A stretch of DNA of 8,535 nucleotides. Origin: Gammaproteobacteria bacterium. Lineage in GTDB: Bacteria; Pseudomonadota; Gammaproteobacteria; UBA9214. Below, piece after piece: positions 1 through 7,521 of the stretch (the stretch's first letter is position 1; each line of letters begins with the position of its first letter). The DNA is taken from positions 1 through 8,535 of the forward strand of contig DAOVYA010000055.1 of NCBI GenBank assembly GCA_030635865.1, in the 5' to 3' direction. A program made the translations under genes and the position numbers. The notes beneath the pieces are model-generated. The model searched no databases, was not told the DNA's origin, and saw nothing but the letters and a program-made list of their open reading frames with translations.

Positions 1-2
1 CG

Positions 3-41
3 GAACAGGAGAAGGGCCTGGACTGGCGGGAGATAAGTTAA
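3..41 (+). CDS. possible C-terminal tail of an upstream gene (partial)
   Basis: Reading from position 3, this frame gives [12 protein letters not shown] and then TAA at 39-41. The charged composition and a stop just before the repeat and the AT-rich stretch are what the end of a coding region would look like. Only 12 codons are visible, so no family can be named. The frame starting at 1 also ends at 36, and the frame starting at 2 stays open into purL, so the choice of frame is a judgement on codon and residue quality only. Confidence 0.3.
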   Translation, partial: EQEKGLDWREIS

Positions 42-65
42 GGAAGCTCCGATTTATTAAAATAT

Positions 66-158
66 CCCCGTCATTGCGAGCGAAGCGCGGCAATCTCCCA
101 AAGCTGGCAGCGGACTTGATGAGATTGCCGCGTCACTGCGTTCCTCGCAATGACGGGG
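66..158 (-). repeat. REP-like palindromic repeat, copy 1
   Basis: The outer arms 66-80 (CCCCGTCATTGCGAG) and 144-158 are perfect 15-nt inverted repeats. The inner arms 86-97 (CGCGGCAATCTC) and 121-132 form a perfect 12-bp stem around a 23-nt loop (98-120). The loop holds CTGGCAGCGGACTTGA (104-119), the reverse complement of the 16-mer in copies 2 and 3, so this copy is in the opposite orientation. The longer arm (133-143) is on the right here, as expected after inversion. It lies between the possible upstream stop (41) and purL (233). The sequence type, with GTCATTGCGAG ends, resembles dispersed extragenic palindromes seen in many proteobacterial genomes; that family link is from memory. The stretch 42-65 is AT-rich (TAAAAT at 58-63) and could hold a purL promoter, but I see no convincing -35. 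Confidence 0.9.
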
Positions 159-232
159 GAGTGCGTCCTGACTTTGCGCCAACCTTCAAGTATCATTCCC
201 CGCTTCCATTTTCCATGCGTAACGGATTCCTG

Positions 233-3200
233 ATGCTGCACCTGCGCGGTTGTCCCGCATTGTCCAATTTTCGCAAACAGAAGTTGCTCCGGCAGCTTAA
301 GGAACATGTGCCTGTATTGAATGGCATCGAGGCCGATTACCTCCATATTGCCGAGCTTGATGGTGAGCTTACAGATGTCGGGCAGGGCATCCTTCTGCAG
401 TTGCTGACCTACGGTCCGGACAGGTCGCCTGGTGCAGTGCCTGCCGGCTCGATGGTGGTTATCCCGCGCCCGGGAACGATTTCGCCCTGGTCCAGCAAGG
501 CGACCGATATCGTACATAACTGCGGTCTGGAGAATGTGCTTCGCGTGGAGCGTGGCATCGTCTACACGCTGGAGCTTGAGGCGGGTACTGAACTGTCCGC
601 TCCACAGCGGACCGCGATTCTGCCGCTGCTGCATGATCGTATGACAGAAACGGTTGTGTTTGATGTTAATGATACGGATGTTTTATTCAGGCATGCGACA
701 CCGGCACCTTCTCAAAGCATTGATATTCTGACAGGCGGGCGTGCGGCACTGGAAACGGCCAACCGTAACCTGGGCCTGGCCATGTCTGCAGACGAGATCG
801 ATTATCTACTGGAGAACTTCACGGCACTCGGGCGCAACCCCGTCGATATTGAATTGATGATGTTTGCGCAGGCCAACTCGGAACATTGTCGTCACAAGAT
901 TTTCAATGCCAGCTGGATCATCAATGGCGAGCCGCAGGATGAAACACTTTTTAATATGATCAGGGCCTCGCACAGGGCCAGCCCTGAAGGCATTCTCTCG
1001 GCTTATCATGACAATGCAGCAGTGGTCGAGGGTTTTGAAGTGCAGCGTTTCTTCCCGGCTCCGGAAACCCGTACCTATACCGCCCACCGGGAAGCGGCAC
1101 ACCTGGTGATCAAGGTGGAAACGCACAACCACCCGACGGCCATATCGCCCTTTCCCGGTGCCGCAACCGGGTCCGGCGGCGAGATACGTGATGAAGGCGC
1201 GACCGGGCGGGGTGCAAAGCCAAAGGCCGGCCTGTGTGGCTTCTCGGTGTCCAACCTGCGTATTCCCGGCTTTGATCAGCCCTGGGAAACCGATCATGGC
1301 AAGCCGGCGCGGATTGTGTCGGCACTGGATATCATGGTCGAGGGTCCACTGGGTGCCGCGGCATTCAATAACGAGTTTGGCCGTCCGAACCTGTGTGGTT
1401 ACTTCCGCACTTTTGAGGAACAGGTTCCGGCCGCACACGGTAACGAACTGCGTGGGTATCACAAGCCCATCATGCTGGCTGGTGGTATTGGCATGGTCCG
1501 GGATGCACATGTGCACAAGAACAATATCCCGCCGGGCACCCCGATCGTGGTACTGGGCGGGCCAGCCATGTTGATCGGCCTCGGTGGAGGTGCGGCATCG
1601 TCCATGTCGAGCGGCACCAGTGCAGCAGACCTGGATTATGCCTCGGTACAGCGCGGTAACCCGGAGATGGAACGGCGTGTGCAGGAGGTCATTGATGCCT
1701 GCTGGGCGCTGGGTGATGCCAGCCCGATCGTGTCGATTCATGACATTGGTGCAGGCGGCCTGTCGAATGCCGTTCCGGAACTGGTGCATGACAGTGGCCG
1801 GGGCGGGCGTTTTGAATTGCGCGAGATTCCCAACGATGACCCGGGCATGTCCCCCATGCAGGTCTGGTGTAATGAATCACAGGAACGTTATGTGCTGGCG
1901 ATTGACCCGGCACAGATGCCGCAATTTATTGCCATGTGTGAACGTGAGCGCTGCCCGTATGCGGTACTCGGGGAAGCGACGGAAGCATCACAACTGGTAC
2001 TGGATGACCGGCATTTCGGGAATACGCCGATTGACCTGCCCATGGGCCTGCTGCTCGGCAAGCCTCCGAAGATGTTGCGTGAGGCACAACGCCAGACAGT
2101 AAAACAGCGGGCATTTGAAACGGGCGGTGTTGATGTGACCGAGGCAGCTTATCGTGTGCTGCAATTACCAACGGTTGCAGACAAAACCTTCCTGATTACC
2201 ATTGGTGACCGCTCGGTGACGGGTATGGTGACCCGCGACCAGATGGTGGGGCCGTGGCAAGTACCGGTGGCGGATGTGGCAGTGACAGCGTCAGATTATG
2301 CGGGCTATACGGGTGAGGCCATGGCCATGGGCGAGCGCACGCCGGTTGCCCTGTTGCACGGGCCGGCCTCGGGCCGCATGGCGGTTGGTGAGGCCATTAC
2401 CAATATCGCGGCCAGTCGAATTGATGGCATTGAAAAGATTTGTTTATCTGCAAACTGGATGGCCCCGGCCGGGCACCCCGGTGAAGATGCCCGGCTGTAT
2501 GACACGGTCAAGGCGGTCGGTGAGGAGTTGTGCCCGGCGCTGGGTATCGCCATACCGGTCGGCAAAGACTCGATGTCGATGAAAACAGTCTGGAACGAGG
2601 CAGGAATCGACCAGGCGGTGACCGCGCCCCTGTCATTGATTATTTCAGCATTTTCACCGGTACTGGATGTCCGCCGGACACTGACGCCGCAGCTGCGTAC
2701 CGACAAGGGCACGACCGACCTGTTACTCATTGACCTCGGCCAGGCGAAAAACCGCCTGGGCGGATCGGCGCTGGCACAGGTATACAAACAACTCGGGCAA
2801 ATACCCCCGGACCTCGATGAACCGGGGCTGTTGAAGGCATTGTTTGCCGCAGTCCAGGAGCTGAACAGCCAGGGTTTACTGCTGGCCTATCATGACCGTT
2901 CTGACGGTGGCCTGCTGGCAAGCCTTTGTGAAATGTGTTTTGCCGGGCATGCAGGCGTTTCGATCAGTATTGATTCATTGGGCGATGATCCGGTTGCCGC
3001 CCTGTTTGCAGAAGAACTGGGCGTGGTGGTGCAGGTGAGGCATGCCGATAGAGAGAAGGTCGTAACCGCCCTGGCCGCACGTGGCCTGGGAGAAAATACG
3101 CATGTGCTTGGCACATTGAATGATTTGGGCCGGGTTGAAATCACCCATAAGGGTCAGACGTTGTTGTCGGAGACGCGCATTGATCTGCAGCGCGCCTGGT

Positions 3201-4132
3201 CCGGTACCAGTTACCAGATGCAGTCATTGCGTGATAATCCCGAGTGTGCCCGCGAGGAATATGACGCAATACTGGATGCGGGCAACAGGGGCATTCAGTG
3301 TGTCGTTCCTTTCGATGCCAATGAAGATATCGCGGCACCGTTTATCAACAAGGGTGTGCATCCCCGGGTGGCAATTCTCCGGGAGCAGGGCGTGAATGGC
3401 CAGGTCGAGATGGCTGCCGTGTTTCACCGCGCCGGATTCGAGGCGATCGATGTGCATATGAGCGACCTGTTGTCAGCACGTGTCACGCTGGCTGACTTCA
3501 AGGGTGTCGTGGCCTGTGGTGGTTTTTCCTACGGTGATGTACTGGGTGCCGGGCAGGGCTGGGCGAAGTCCGTCCTGTTTCATCCGCAGTTGCGCGATAT
3601 GTTCAGTGCCTTTTTTGAGCGCCAGGACAGTTTTACCCTGGGTGTTTGCAATGGTTGCCAGATGCTGTCGGGTCTCAAGGGACTGATTCCGGGTGCCGAT
3701 ACCTGGCCGCGCTTTGTGCGTAACAGATCCGAGCAGTTCGAGGCGCGTTTCTCCCAGGTGGAAATCCTGGACTCTGCCTCGCTGTTTTTTGAAGGCATGG
3801 CCGGTGCCGCGTTGCCAATAGCCGTGGCGCATGGTGAAGGGCGGGCCGTGTTCAGTGACGTGGCGGCTGCACAGGCCGCGCTTGACGGAGGAATCGTAAC
3901 GGCACGTTTCCTGGATGGTCATGGCAAGGTTGCGCAGCAGTACCCGGATAACCCCAATGGTTCACCGCTGGGCATAACCGGGCTGACAAATGACAGTGGC
4001 CGGGTCACAATCATGATGCCGCACCCGGAACGGGTATTTCGTACGGTACAGAATTCCTGGCACCCGGAAGAGTGGGGTGAAGACGGGCCCTGGATGCGGA
4101 TGTTTCGTAATGCGCGGGTGTGGGTGGGCTGA
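233..4132 (+). CDS. purL: phosphoribosylformylglycinamidine synthase (FGAM synthase, PurL, large single-chain form)
   Basis: PurL converts FGAR to FGAM in the cytoplasm using ATP and glutamine, the fourth step of de novo purine synthesis. From the ATG at 233 it is 1299 aa, against 1295 for the enteric enzyme. Residues 1 to about 150 are the PurS-like N-terminal domain ([10 protein letters not shown] near the start, [14 protein letters not shown] at 79-92). SEHCRHKIF is at 216-224. The nucleotide-binding segment [18 protein letters not shown] starts at 296. Two AIRS-like halves span roughly 225-590 and 650-980. The glutaminase domain (about 1040-1299) has the nucleophile C1139 in GVCNGCQM, with H1264 and E1266 in [10 protein letters not shown]; these equal the known Salmonella triad shifted by four. 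The frame is open upstream to an ATG at 74, but those codons lie in repeat copy 1. ATG 233 fits family alignment and has a weak ACGGA at 222-226. ATG 215 would add six residues and cannot be excluded. It appears monocistronic. Confidence 0.97.
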   Translation: MLHLRGCPALSNFRKQKLLRQLKEHVPVLNGIEADYLHIAELDGELTDVGQGILLQLLTYGPDRSPGAVPAGSMVVIPRPGTISPWSSKATDIVHNCGLENVLRVERGIVYTLELEAGTELSAPQRTAILPLLHDRMTETVVFDVNDTDVLFRHATPAPSQSIDILTGGRAALETANRNLGLAMSADEIDYLLENFTALGRNPVDIELMMFAQANSEHCRHKIFNASWIINGEPQDETLFNMIRASHRASPEGILSAYHDNAAVVEGFEVQRFFPAPETRTYTAHREAAHLVIKVETHNHPTAISPFPGAATGSGGEIRDEGATGRGAKPKAGLCGFSVSNLRIPGFDQPWETDHGKPARIVSALDIMVEGPLGAAAFNNEFGRPNLCGYFRTFEEQVPAAHGNELRGYHKPIMLAGGIGMVRDAHVHKNNIPPGTPIVVLGGPAMLIGLGGGAASSMSSGTSAADLDYASVQRGNPEMERRVQEVIDACWALGDASPIVSIHDIGAGGLSNAVPELVHDSGRGGRFELREIPNDDPGMSPMQVWCNESQERYVLAIDPAQMPQFIAMCERERCPYAVLGEATEASQLVLDDRHFGNTPIDLPMGLLLGKPPKMLREAQRQTVKQRAFETGGVDVTEAAYRVLQLPTVADKTFLITIGDRSVTGMVTRDQMVGPWQVPVADVAVTASDYAGYTGEAMAMGERTPVALLHGPASGRMAVGEAITNIAASRIDGIEKICLSANWMAPAGHPGEDARLYDTVKAVGEELCPALGIAIPVGKDSMSMKTVWNEAGIDQAVTAPLSLIISAFSPVLDVRRTLTPQLRTDKGTTDLLLIDLGQAKNRLGGSALAQVYKQLGQIPPDLDEPGLLKALFAAVQELNSQGLLLAYHDRSDGGLLASLCEMCFAGHAGVSISIDSLGDDPVAALFAEELGVVVQVRHADREKVVTALAARGLGENTHVLGTLNDLGRVEITHKGQTLLSETRIDLQRAWSGTSYQMQSLRDNPECAREEYDAILDAGNRGIQCVVPFDANEDIAAPFINKGVHPRVAILREQGVNGQVEMAAVFHRAGFEAIDVHMSDLLSARVTLADFKGVVACGGFSYGDVLGAGQGWAKSVLFHPQLRDMFSAFFERQDSFTLGVCNGCQMLSGLKGLIPGADTWPRFVRNRSEQFEARFSQVEILDSASLFFEGMAGAALPIAVAHGEGRAVFSDVAAAQAALDGGIVTARFLDGHGKVAQQYPDNPNGSPLGITGLTNDSGRVTIMMPHPERVFRTVQNSWHPEEWGEDGPWMRMFRNARVWVG

Positions 4133-4159
4133 AACCCGGCAGTTGCTTCGAACTCCCAT

Positions 4160-4269
4160 GTCATTGCGAGGAACGAAGTGACGCGGCAATCTCGTCAAGT
4201 CCGCTGCCAGGGTCATGAGATTGCCGCGCTTCGCTCGCAATGACGGAGTGTTACGCTCGCAATGACGGG
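4160..4269 (+). repeat. REP-like palindromic repeat, copy 2, with duplicated right end
   Basis: The outer arms 4161-4170 (TCATTGCGAG) and 4234-4243 pair perfectly. CGAAG (4174-4178) pairs with CTTCG (4229-4233), and the 12-bp inner stem is 4182-4193 with 4217-4228. Two 3-nt bulges, GAA (4171-4173) and TGA (4179-4181), sit on the left strand only. The loop 4194-4216 is 23 nt and contains TCAAGTCCGCTGCCAG at 4195-4210. The right end is then repeated: CGCTCGCAATGACGG occurs at 4232-4246 and again at 4254-4268, a 22-nt period. The copy fills the gap between the convergent purL and SPOR genes and is inverted relative to copy 1. Confidence 0.92.
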
Positions 4270-4275
4270 TTTTTT
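4161..4275 (+). terminator. possible purL transcription terminator formed by repeat copy 2
   Basis: The long hairpin of repeat copy 2 is followed by CGGG and six T residues (4270-4275), 28 nt past the purL stop at the hairpin's left edge. A long GC-rich stem followed by a T run fits a factor-independent terminator for + strand transcripts. Against it, the perfect first right arm ends at 4243, and only the duplicated second right end directly abuts the T run. Because purL and the SPOR gene converge here, the structure could also block transcripts from the other side, although no T run follows it in that direction. Confidence 0.4.
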
Positions 4276-4288
4276 GTTATTTAAAAGG

Positions 4289-5350
4289 TTATTTTTTTGT
4301 AATCCAGGTTTCTTTCAGGCCAAGTTGTTCCTTGATGGTTGTGCTTTGCTTTATTGCGGCTTCCCTGGTTTCAAACCCTGTCACCCGTAACCGGTAGTAG
4401 GTTTTTCCATTGACGGTCGCCATAACCTGGTCCGCTGCAACACCTTTATCAAGAAACCGGCTTCTCATTTTTTCGGCAGTGGACTTTTTCAGGTATGAAA
4501 CCAGGTTGATTGACCAGTCGCCGGGCTTGCCGGCTGGTTCGCTGTGCGTGATGGCCTGTTCGGGCGGTTGCAAGGGTTCGGTGTGCGCAGCCAGCTTGCT
4601 TGCCTGCGACGGGCGGGCTGGTTGAACCGGGGCACTGTTGCCGGGCTTTGCTGTCGTTGTTTCCGGGATCGAAGGCTGCTTGTCACCGGCCGCTGCAACC
4701 GCTTGCCCAGGCGGCGTGTTATTTGTTGAAGGCACACGTGCCGCCCCTGCCGGTACACCGGCAGCCGGAGCAGGCAGGTCATCCAGTGCTGCAAGCGCCA
4801 GCTGGCTGTCTGGGTCAGGTTCGGTTACGGCCGTGTCGCTGCCCTTGCCTGTCGAATGTGCCTCGGAAGGCTCTTCAGTCGTTCCGATCGTCATGTTGCC
4901 GTGGGCAATCGGACTGACAGGTGTTTCTGTTGCCTGAAACGAGACATCATTATTAAGTGCGATGTCTTCTTTCCCGGCATCAACCGCCGTGCCTTGCCAT
5001 GGCAGGCGTATCTCCGGCTTCATGGCCGGGGCAGTGGATTGAAGCTGTGCATTGCTATCGGCGACTTGTAATGCGGGTTCCTGTGTGATGTACACTCCGG
5101 CAATGCCGATTGCCAGTGTGGCTACGGCCAGTACTGCCATGGCCGTTAGTACCCGGTCGCCGAAACTGCTTTTCGAGCGTTCCTTGTCAGAGACATGCTC
5201 AGCCGTGCCTCGCCAGACCCGGCTGCCTGCCCGGTCTTCAAAGTCATCCCAGGTCTCCCACGGGGTGAGACCGGATGCAAAGCCGGCAGCGCCTTCGTCG
5301 TGCATCTTTTGAGCGAAGGCGTGTAGATCCTCTCTGTCTTTCGTGCTCAT
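4289..5350 (-). CDS. SPOR-domain bitopic inner-membrane protein
   Basis: This is a 353-aa protein. Residues 1-65 are charged and probably cytoplasmic. One hydrophobic segment, about 67-88 (VLTAMAVLAVATLAIGIAGVYI), is not preceded by a cleavable-signal pattern, so a type II membrane anchor is likely. Residues 90-270 are a low-complexity linker rich in Pro, Ala, Thr and Ser. Residues 278-352 form a C-terminal SPOR domain (WSINLVSYLKKSTAEKMRSRF, YYRLRVTGFETREAA). SPOR domains bind peptidoglycan strands lacking stem peptides, typically at division septa, and the layout matches FtsN, DedD and DamX in general form but not closely enough to name it. The start ATG (5350-5348) directly follows the ettA stop TAA with no gap. 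Only a weak TGGAAA lies upstream, so translation probably depends on coupling to ettA. Domain call is firm; cellular role is inferred. Confidence 0.88.
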   Translation of the reverse strand: MSTKDREDLHAFAQKMHDEGAAGFASGLTPWETWDDFEDRAGSRVWRGTAEHVSDKERSKSSFGDRVLTAMAVLAVATLAIGIAGVYITQEPALQVADSNAQLQSTAPAMKPEIRLPWQGTAVDAGKEDIALNNDVSFQATETPVSPIAHGNMTIGTTEEPSEAHSTGKGSDTAVTEPDPDSQLALAALDDLPAPAAGVPAGAARVPSTNNTPPGQAVAAAGDKQPSIPETTTAKPGNSAPVQPARPSQASKLAAHTEPLQPPEQAITHSEPAGKPGDWSINLVSYLKKSTAEKMRSRFLDKGVAADQVMATVNGKTYYRLRVTGFETREAAIKQSTTIKEQLGLKETWITKK

Positions 5351-7027
5351 TTATTTTTTTTCCAGTCGTTTGTACTTGATACGGTGTGGCTGATCGGCCG
5401 CTGCCCCCAGGCGACGTTTGCGATCAGCCTCATAGTCAGCATAGTTGCCTTCAAACCAGATTACCTGACTGTCCCCCTCGAAGGCCAGTATATGTGTGGC
5501 AACCCTGTCAAGAAACCAGCGGTCATGGGAAATCACAACGGCACAGCCGGGAAAATCCAGCAGCGCTTCCTCCAGCGCACGCAGTGTCTCCACGTCCAGG
5601 TCGTTGGTAGGCTCATCCAGCAGCAGGACATTGCCGCCGCTTTTCAGAAGCTTGGCGAGATGTACGCGGTTGCGCTCACCCCCCGACAGGCTGCCGACAT
5701 GCTTTTGCTGGTCGCTGCCGTTGAAATTAAACCGGGAAACATAGGTGCGTGAATTGAGTTCATGTTTACCGACGGTAATAATGTCCTGCCCGTCAGAAAT
5801 TTCTTCCCAGACCGTCTTGCTGCCGTCCAGGCTGTCGCGACTTTGGTCAACACAGGCGATAGCAGCCGTTTCACCGATGCGTAATTCACCGGAATCCGGT
5901 TTCTCTGTCCCGGTCAACATTCGGAACAGGGTGGTTTTGCCGGCACCATTGGGCCCGATCACACCAACAATGCCGCCGCGCGGTAAATTGAAGTTGAGGT
6001 CATCAAAGAGCAGGGTGTCGCCGAAACGTTTGCTGAGGTTCTTTGCTTCAATAACCAGCTCACCCAGCCGGGGACCCGGTGGAATAAAAAGCTGTTTGGT
6101 CTCGTTGCGCTTTAGAGATTCCTTCGAGGACAGCTCTTCAAAGCGTGCGAGCCGGGCCTTGCTCTTGGCGTGGCGGCCCCGGGCCCCTGAACGAACCCAC
6201 TCCAGCTCTGCCTTGATGGCCTTCTTTCTGGAGGTTTCCTGTTTTTCCTCGGTCTCGAGGCGCTGGTTCTTTTGTTCCAGCCAGGAGGAATAATTACCCT
6301 CCCAGGGAATACCATGCCCACGGTCAAGTTCCAGTATCCAGCCGGCCGCATTATCGAGAAAATAACGGTCATGGGTAACGGCAACTACTGTGCCGGGGTA
6401 TTCAACCAGGAAGCGTTCCAGCCAGGCAACACTCTCTGCATCGAGATGATTGGTTGGTTCATCCAGCAGCAGCATATCGGGGTTGGACAGTAACAGTTTG
6501 CACAAGGCAACCCGTCTGCGCTCACCCCCTGATAATTTCGTGACGTCCGCATCCCACGCAGGTAGACGTAATGCATCGGCAGCAATTTCCAGTTTGCGGT
6601 CCAGTTCCCAGCCGCCGACTGTATCGATGGCATCCTGCAATTTTCCCTGTTCTTCCAGCAGGGCGGTCATTTCGTCTTCATCCATGGGTTCGGCGAACTG
6701 CATGCTGATTTCGTTGAACCGGTCAAGCAGGGTTTTTGCTTCACCAAGGCCTTCTTCAACATTCCCGCGTACATCTTTCCCGGGGTCCAGTGCCGGTTCC
6801 TGGGGAAGGAAACCAACCTTGATGCCTGCCTGTGGCCTGGCTTCGCCTTCGTATTCCCTGTCTTCGCCTGCCATGATACGCAGCAGAGTCGATTTACCCG
6901 ATCCATTAAGGCCCAGTACCCCGATCTTGGCGCCCGGAAAAAAGGAAAGAGAAATGTCTTCGAGGATTCTGCGCTTGGGTGGAACGACCTTGCCCACCTG
7001 GTTCATGGTGTAGACGTATTGCGCCAT
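5351..7027 (-). CDS. ettA: energy-dependent translational throttle protein EttA (ABC-F ATPase)
   Basis: This 558-aa soluble tandem ABC ATPase has no membrane domain. E. coli EttA (555 aa) binds the ribosomal E site and gates entry into elongation according to the ATP/ADP ratio. Site 1 has Walker [10 protein letters not shown] (39-47), signature LSGGERRRV (165-173) and Walker B LLLDEP with catalytic E190. Site 2 has GPNGAGKTT (358-366), LSGGERNRV (447-455) and LLLDEPTND with E472. Both glutamates sit two residues after the E. coli positions. The arm insertion lies near 91-135, and the inter-domain linker near 245-320 carries the basic [17 protein letters not shown] segment that contacts tRNA in the family. 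The N-terminus ([20 protein letters not shown]) and C-terminus ([10 protein letters not shown]) follow E. coli EttA rather than Uup, YheS or YbiT. The start is supported by AGAAGGAA eight bases upstream. It is the first gene of a two-gene unit with the SPOR protein. Confidence 0.96.
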   Translation of the reverse strand: MAQYVYTMNQVGKVVPPKRRILEDISLSFFPGAKIGVLGLNGSGKSTLLRIMAGEDREYEGEARPQAGIKVGFLPQEPALDPGKDVRGNVEEGLGEAKTLLDRFNEISMQFAEPMDEDEMTALLEEQGKLQDAIDTVGGWELDRKLEIAADALRLPAWDADVTKLSGGERRRVALCKLLLSNPDMLLLDEPTNHLDAESVAWLERFLVEYPGTVVAVTHDRYFLDNAAGWILELDRGHGIPWEGNYSSWLEQKNQRLETEEKQETSRKKAIKAELEWVRSGARGRHAKSKARLARFEELSSKESLKRNETKQLFIPPGPRLGELVIEAKNLSKRFGDTLLFDDLNFNLPRGGIVGVIGPNGAGKTTLFRMLTGTEKPDSGELRIGETAAIACVDQSRDSLDGSKTVWEEISDGQDIITVGKHELNSRTYVSRFNFNGSDQQKHVGSLSGGERNRVHLAKLLKSGGNVLLLDEPTNDLDVETLRALEEALLDFPGCAVVISHDRWFLDRVATHILAFEGDSQVIWFEGNYADYEADRKRRLGAAADQPHRIKYKRLEKK

Positions 7028-7035
7028 TATTGTGG

Positions 7036-7043
7036 TTCCTTCT
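7036..7043 (-). promoter_or_regulatory. ribosome binding site of ettA
   Basis: On the - strand AGAAGGAA lies eight bases before the ATG at 7027-7025. It is the best Shine-Dalgarno match in the window and fixes the ettA start. Confidence 0.8.
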
Positions 7044-7065
7044 GAGCCCGGGACAGGAGCGACTC

Positions 7066-7093
7066 ATTATAGACACCGTCATGCTGTGGGCAA
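7066..7093 (-). promoter_or_regulatory. sigma70-like promoter of the ettA-SPOR unit
   Basis: On the - strand there is a perfect -10 TATAAT (7071-7066), with TTGCCC (7093-7088) as a partial -35 match (4 of 6) at a 16-bp spacing. Transcription would start near 7059, giving a leader of about 30 nt that includes the ribosome binding site. No operator or attenuator is visible between promoter and gene. Confidence 0.65.
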
Positions 7094-7197
7094 GGGGTCA
7101 GTCTCTATGTTGCGCAATGATGTCTCTTGCAGCCAAAATTTATTTGCTATTACGCGCTCAACAGGTAGTCCGGAAGGCCTGGAATCTCTGATTAATG

Positions 7198-7223
7198 CGT
7201 CATTGTGAGGAACGAAGTGGCGC
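7198..7223 (+). repeat. extra partial left end of the repeat family
   Basis: TCATTGTGAGGAACGAAGTG at 7200-7219 continues with GCGC and matches the left arm of copy 3 at 7241-7264 with three differences over 24 nt. The period is 41 nt. It lacks its own loop and right arm, so it is a fragment or a duplicated end. Confidence 0.8.
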
Positions 7224-7235
7224 AGACAAACAACC

Positions 7236-7395
7236 CCCCGTCTTTGCGAGGAACGAAGTGACGCGGCAATCTCCTCAAGTCCGCTGCCAGCTTCACGAGA
7301 TTGCCGCGCTTCGCCGCGCCCTGAAGGATGGCATAGCCATCCTGAGGAAGTACTCCTGGGGTGCAATGACGAGAGGTATTATCGCAATGACGGGG
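7236..7395 (+). repeat. REP-like palindromic repeat, copy 3, interrupted and with duplicated right end
   Basis: The left arm starts CCCCGTCTTTGCGAG (7236-7250). The inner 12-bp stem 7262-7273 with 7297-7308 is perfect. The loop 7274-7296 is 23 nt and contains TCAAGTCCGCTGCCAG at 7275-7290, the same orientation as copy 2. After CTTCGC (7309-7314) the expected right arm is broken by a foreign segment (7315-7362), then resumes as GCAATGACG at 7363-7371. A second right end, GCAATGACGGGG, follows at 7384-7395, 21 nt later. Confidence 0.9.
7315..7362. repeat. palindrome-bearing insertion nested in repeat copy 3
   Basis: About 48 nt replace two expected bases of the right arm of copy 3. The segment contains a perfect 8-bp hairpin with a 3-nt loop, AGGATGGC-ATA-GCCATCCT (7325-7343). 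Its edges, GCGCCCTGA and CTGGGGTGC, are imperfect inverted repeats of each other (GCACCCCAG on the other strand). It resembles a second family of small palindromes, but there is only one copy in this window and the exact borders are ambiguous by a few bases. Confidence 0.65.
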
Positions 7396-7404
7396 TTTCG
7401 TTAA

Positions 7405-7431
7405 TTATTCAGAGGTTCCTTAAGTTATATT
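7405..7431 (+). promoter_or_regulatory. weak promoter candidate for the deacetylase gene
   Basis: TATATT (7426-7431) could serve as -10 with TTATTC (7405-7410) as -35, but the spacing is only 15 bp and the -35 match is poor. Other AT-rich hexamers in 7400-7500 are no better. The assignment rests only on position upstream of the gene. Confidence 0.2.
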
Positions 7432-7503
7432 CTGTAAGTCATTGTTTAGACTGGGTGTAATGAGTGACCATTCCGGGTCGCTGTTACGTCATAATAATGG
7501 AAA

Positions 7504-7513
7504 CAAACGTTTG
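7504..7513. promoter_or_regulatory. CAAACGTTTG palindrome, possible LacI-family operator
   Basis: This is a perfect 10-bp palindrome with a central CG, nine bases before the first ATG of the deacetylase gene (7522). It has the core form of PurR and other LacI-family operators, but the flanks do not extend the symmetry well. A 10-bp palindrome is expected about once per kilobase by chance. Confidence 0.25.
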
Positions 7514-7521
7514 AACTCCGG

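Larger units (their letters stand above)
7028..7521. other. 494-bp divergent intergenic region between ettA and the deacetylase gene
   Basis: No coding region is supported here. From left to right it holds the ettA ribosome binding site and promoter (7036-7093), then a stretch (7094-7196) beginning GGGGTCAGTCTC that I cannot assign. Next come an extra left end of the repeat family (7198-7223), repeat copy 3 with its nested palindrome (7236-7395), and about 125 bp of AT-rich sequence before the deacetylase start with a weak promoter candidate and a 10-bp palindrome. The open frames crossing it (for example 7079-7366 on the - strand and 7195-7404 on the + strand) are made of repeat sequence. 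Confidence 0.8.

Noticed and set aside
806..1789. 327-aa open frame on the - strand inside purL
   Set aside because: It overlaps the conserved synthetase domain of PurL in antisense, with no recognisable motif; long shadow frames are common in moderately GC-rich DNA.
3962..4240. 92-aa and similar small frames starting in the repeat
   Set aside because: They consist of repeat copy 2 plus the antisense of the purL 3' end; the shared peptide comes from the repeat.
66..4269. Composite transposon carrying purL
   Set aside because: The flanking repeats are short palindromes with no transposase gene, and purL is a core gene with ordinary composition; I see no target-site duplication.
4600..4937. 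Small + strand frames opposite the SPOR protein linker
   Set aside because: They are antisense to the low-complexity Pro/Ala linker of a gene with a clear SPOR domain and a coupled start.
66..7395. CRISPR array
   Set aside because: The repeats are palindromic, thousands of bases apart, in mixed orientation, and there is no regular spacing or cas gene.
7195..7404. 69-aa frame on the + strand in the intergenic region
   Set aside because: It is entirely repeat copy 3 and its duplicated ends, with no ribosome site or coding character.
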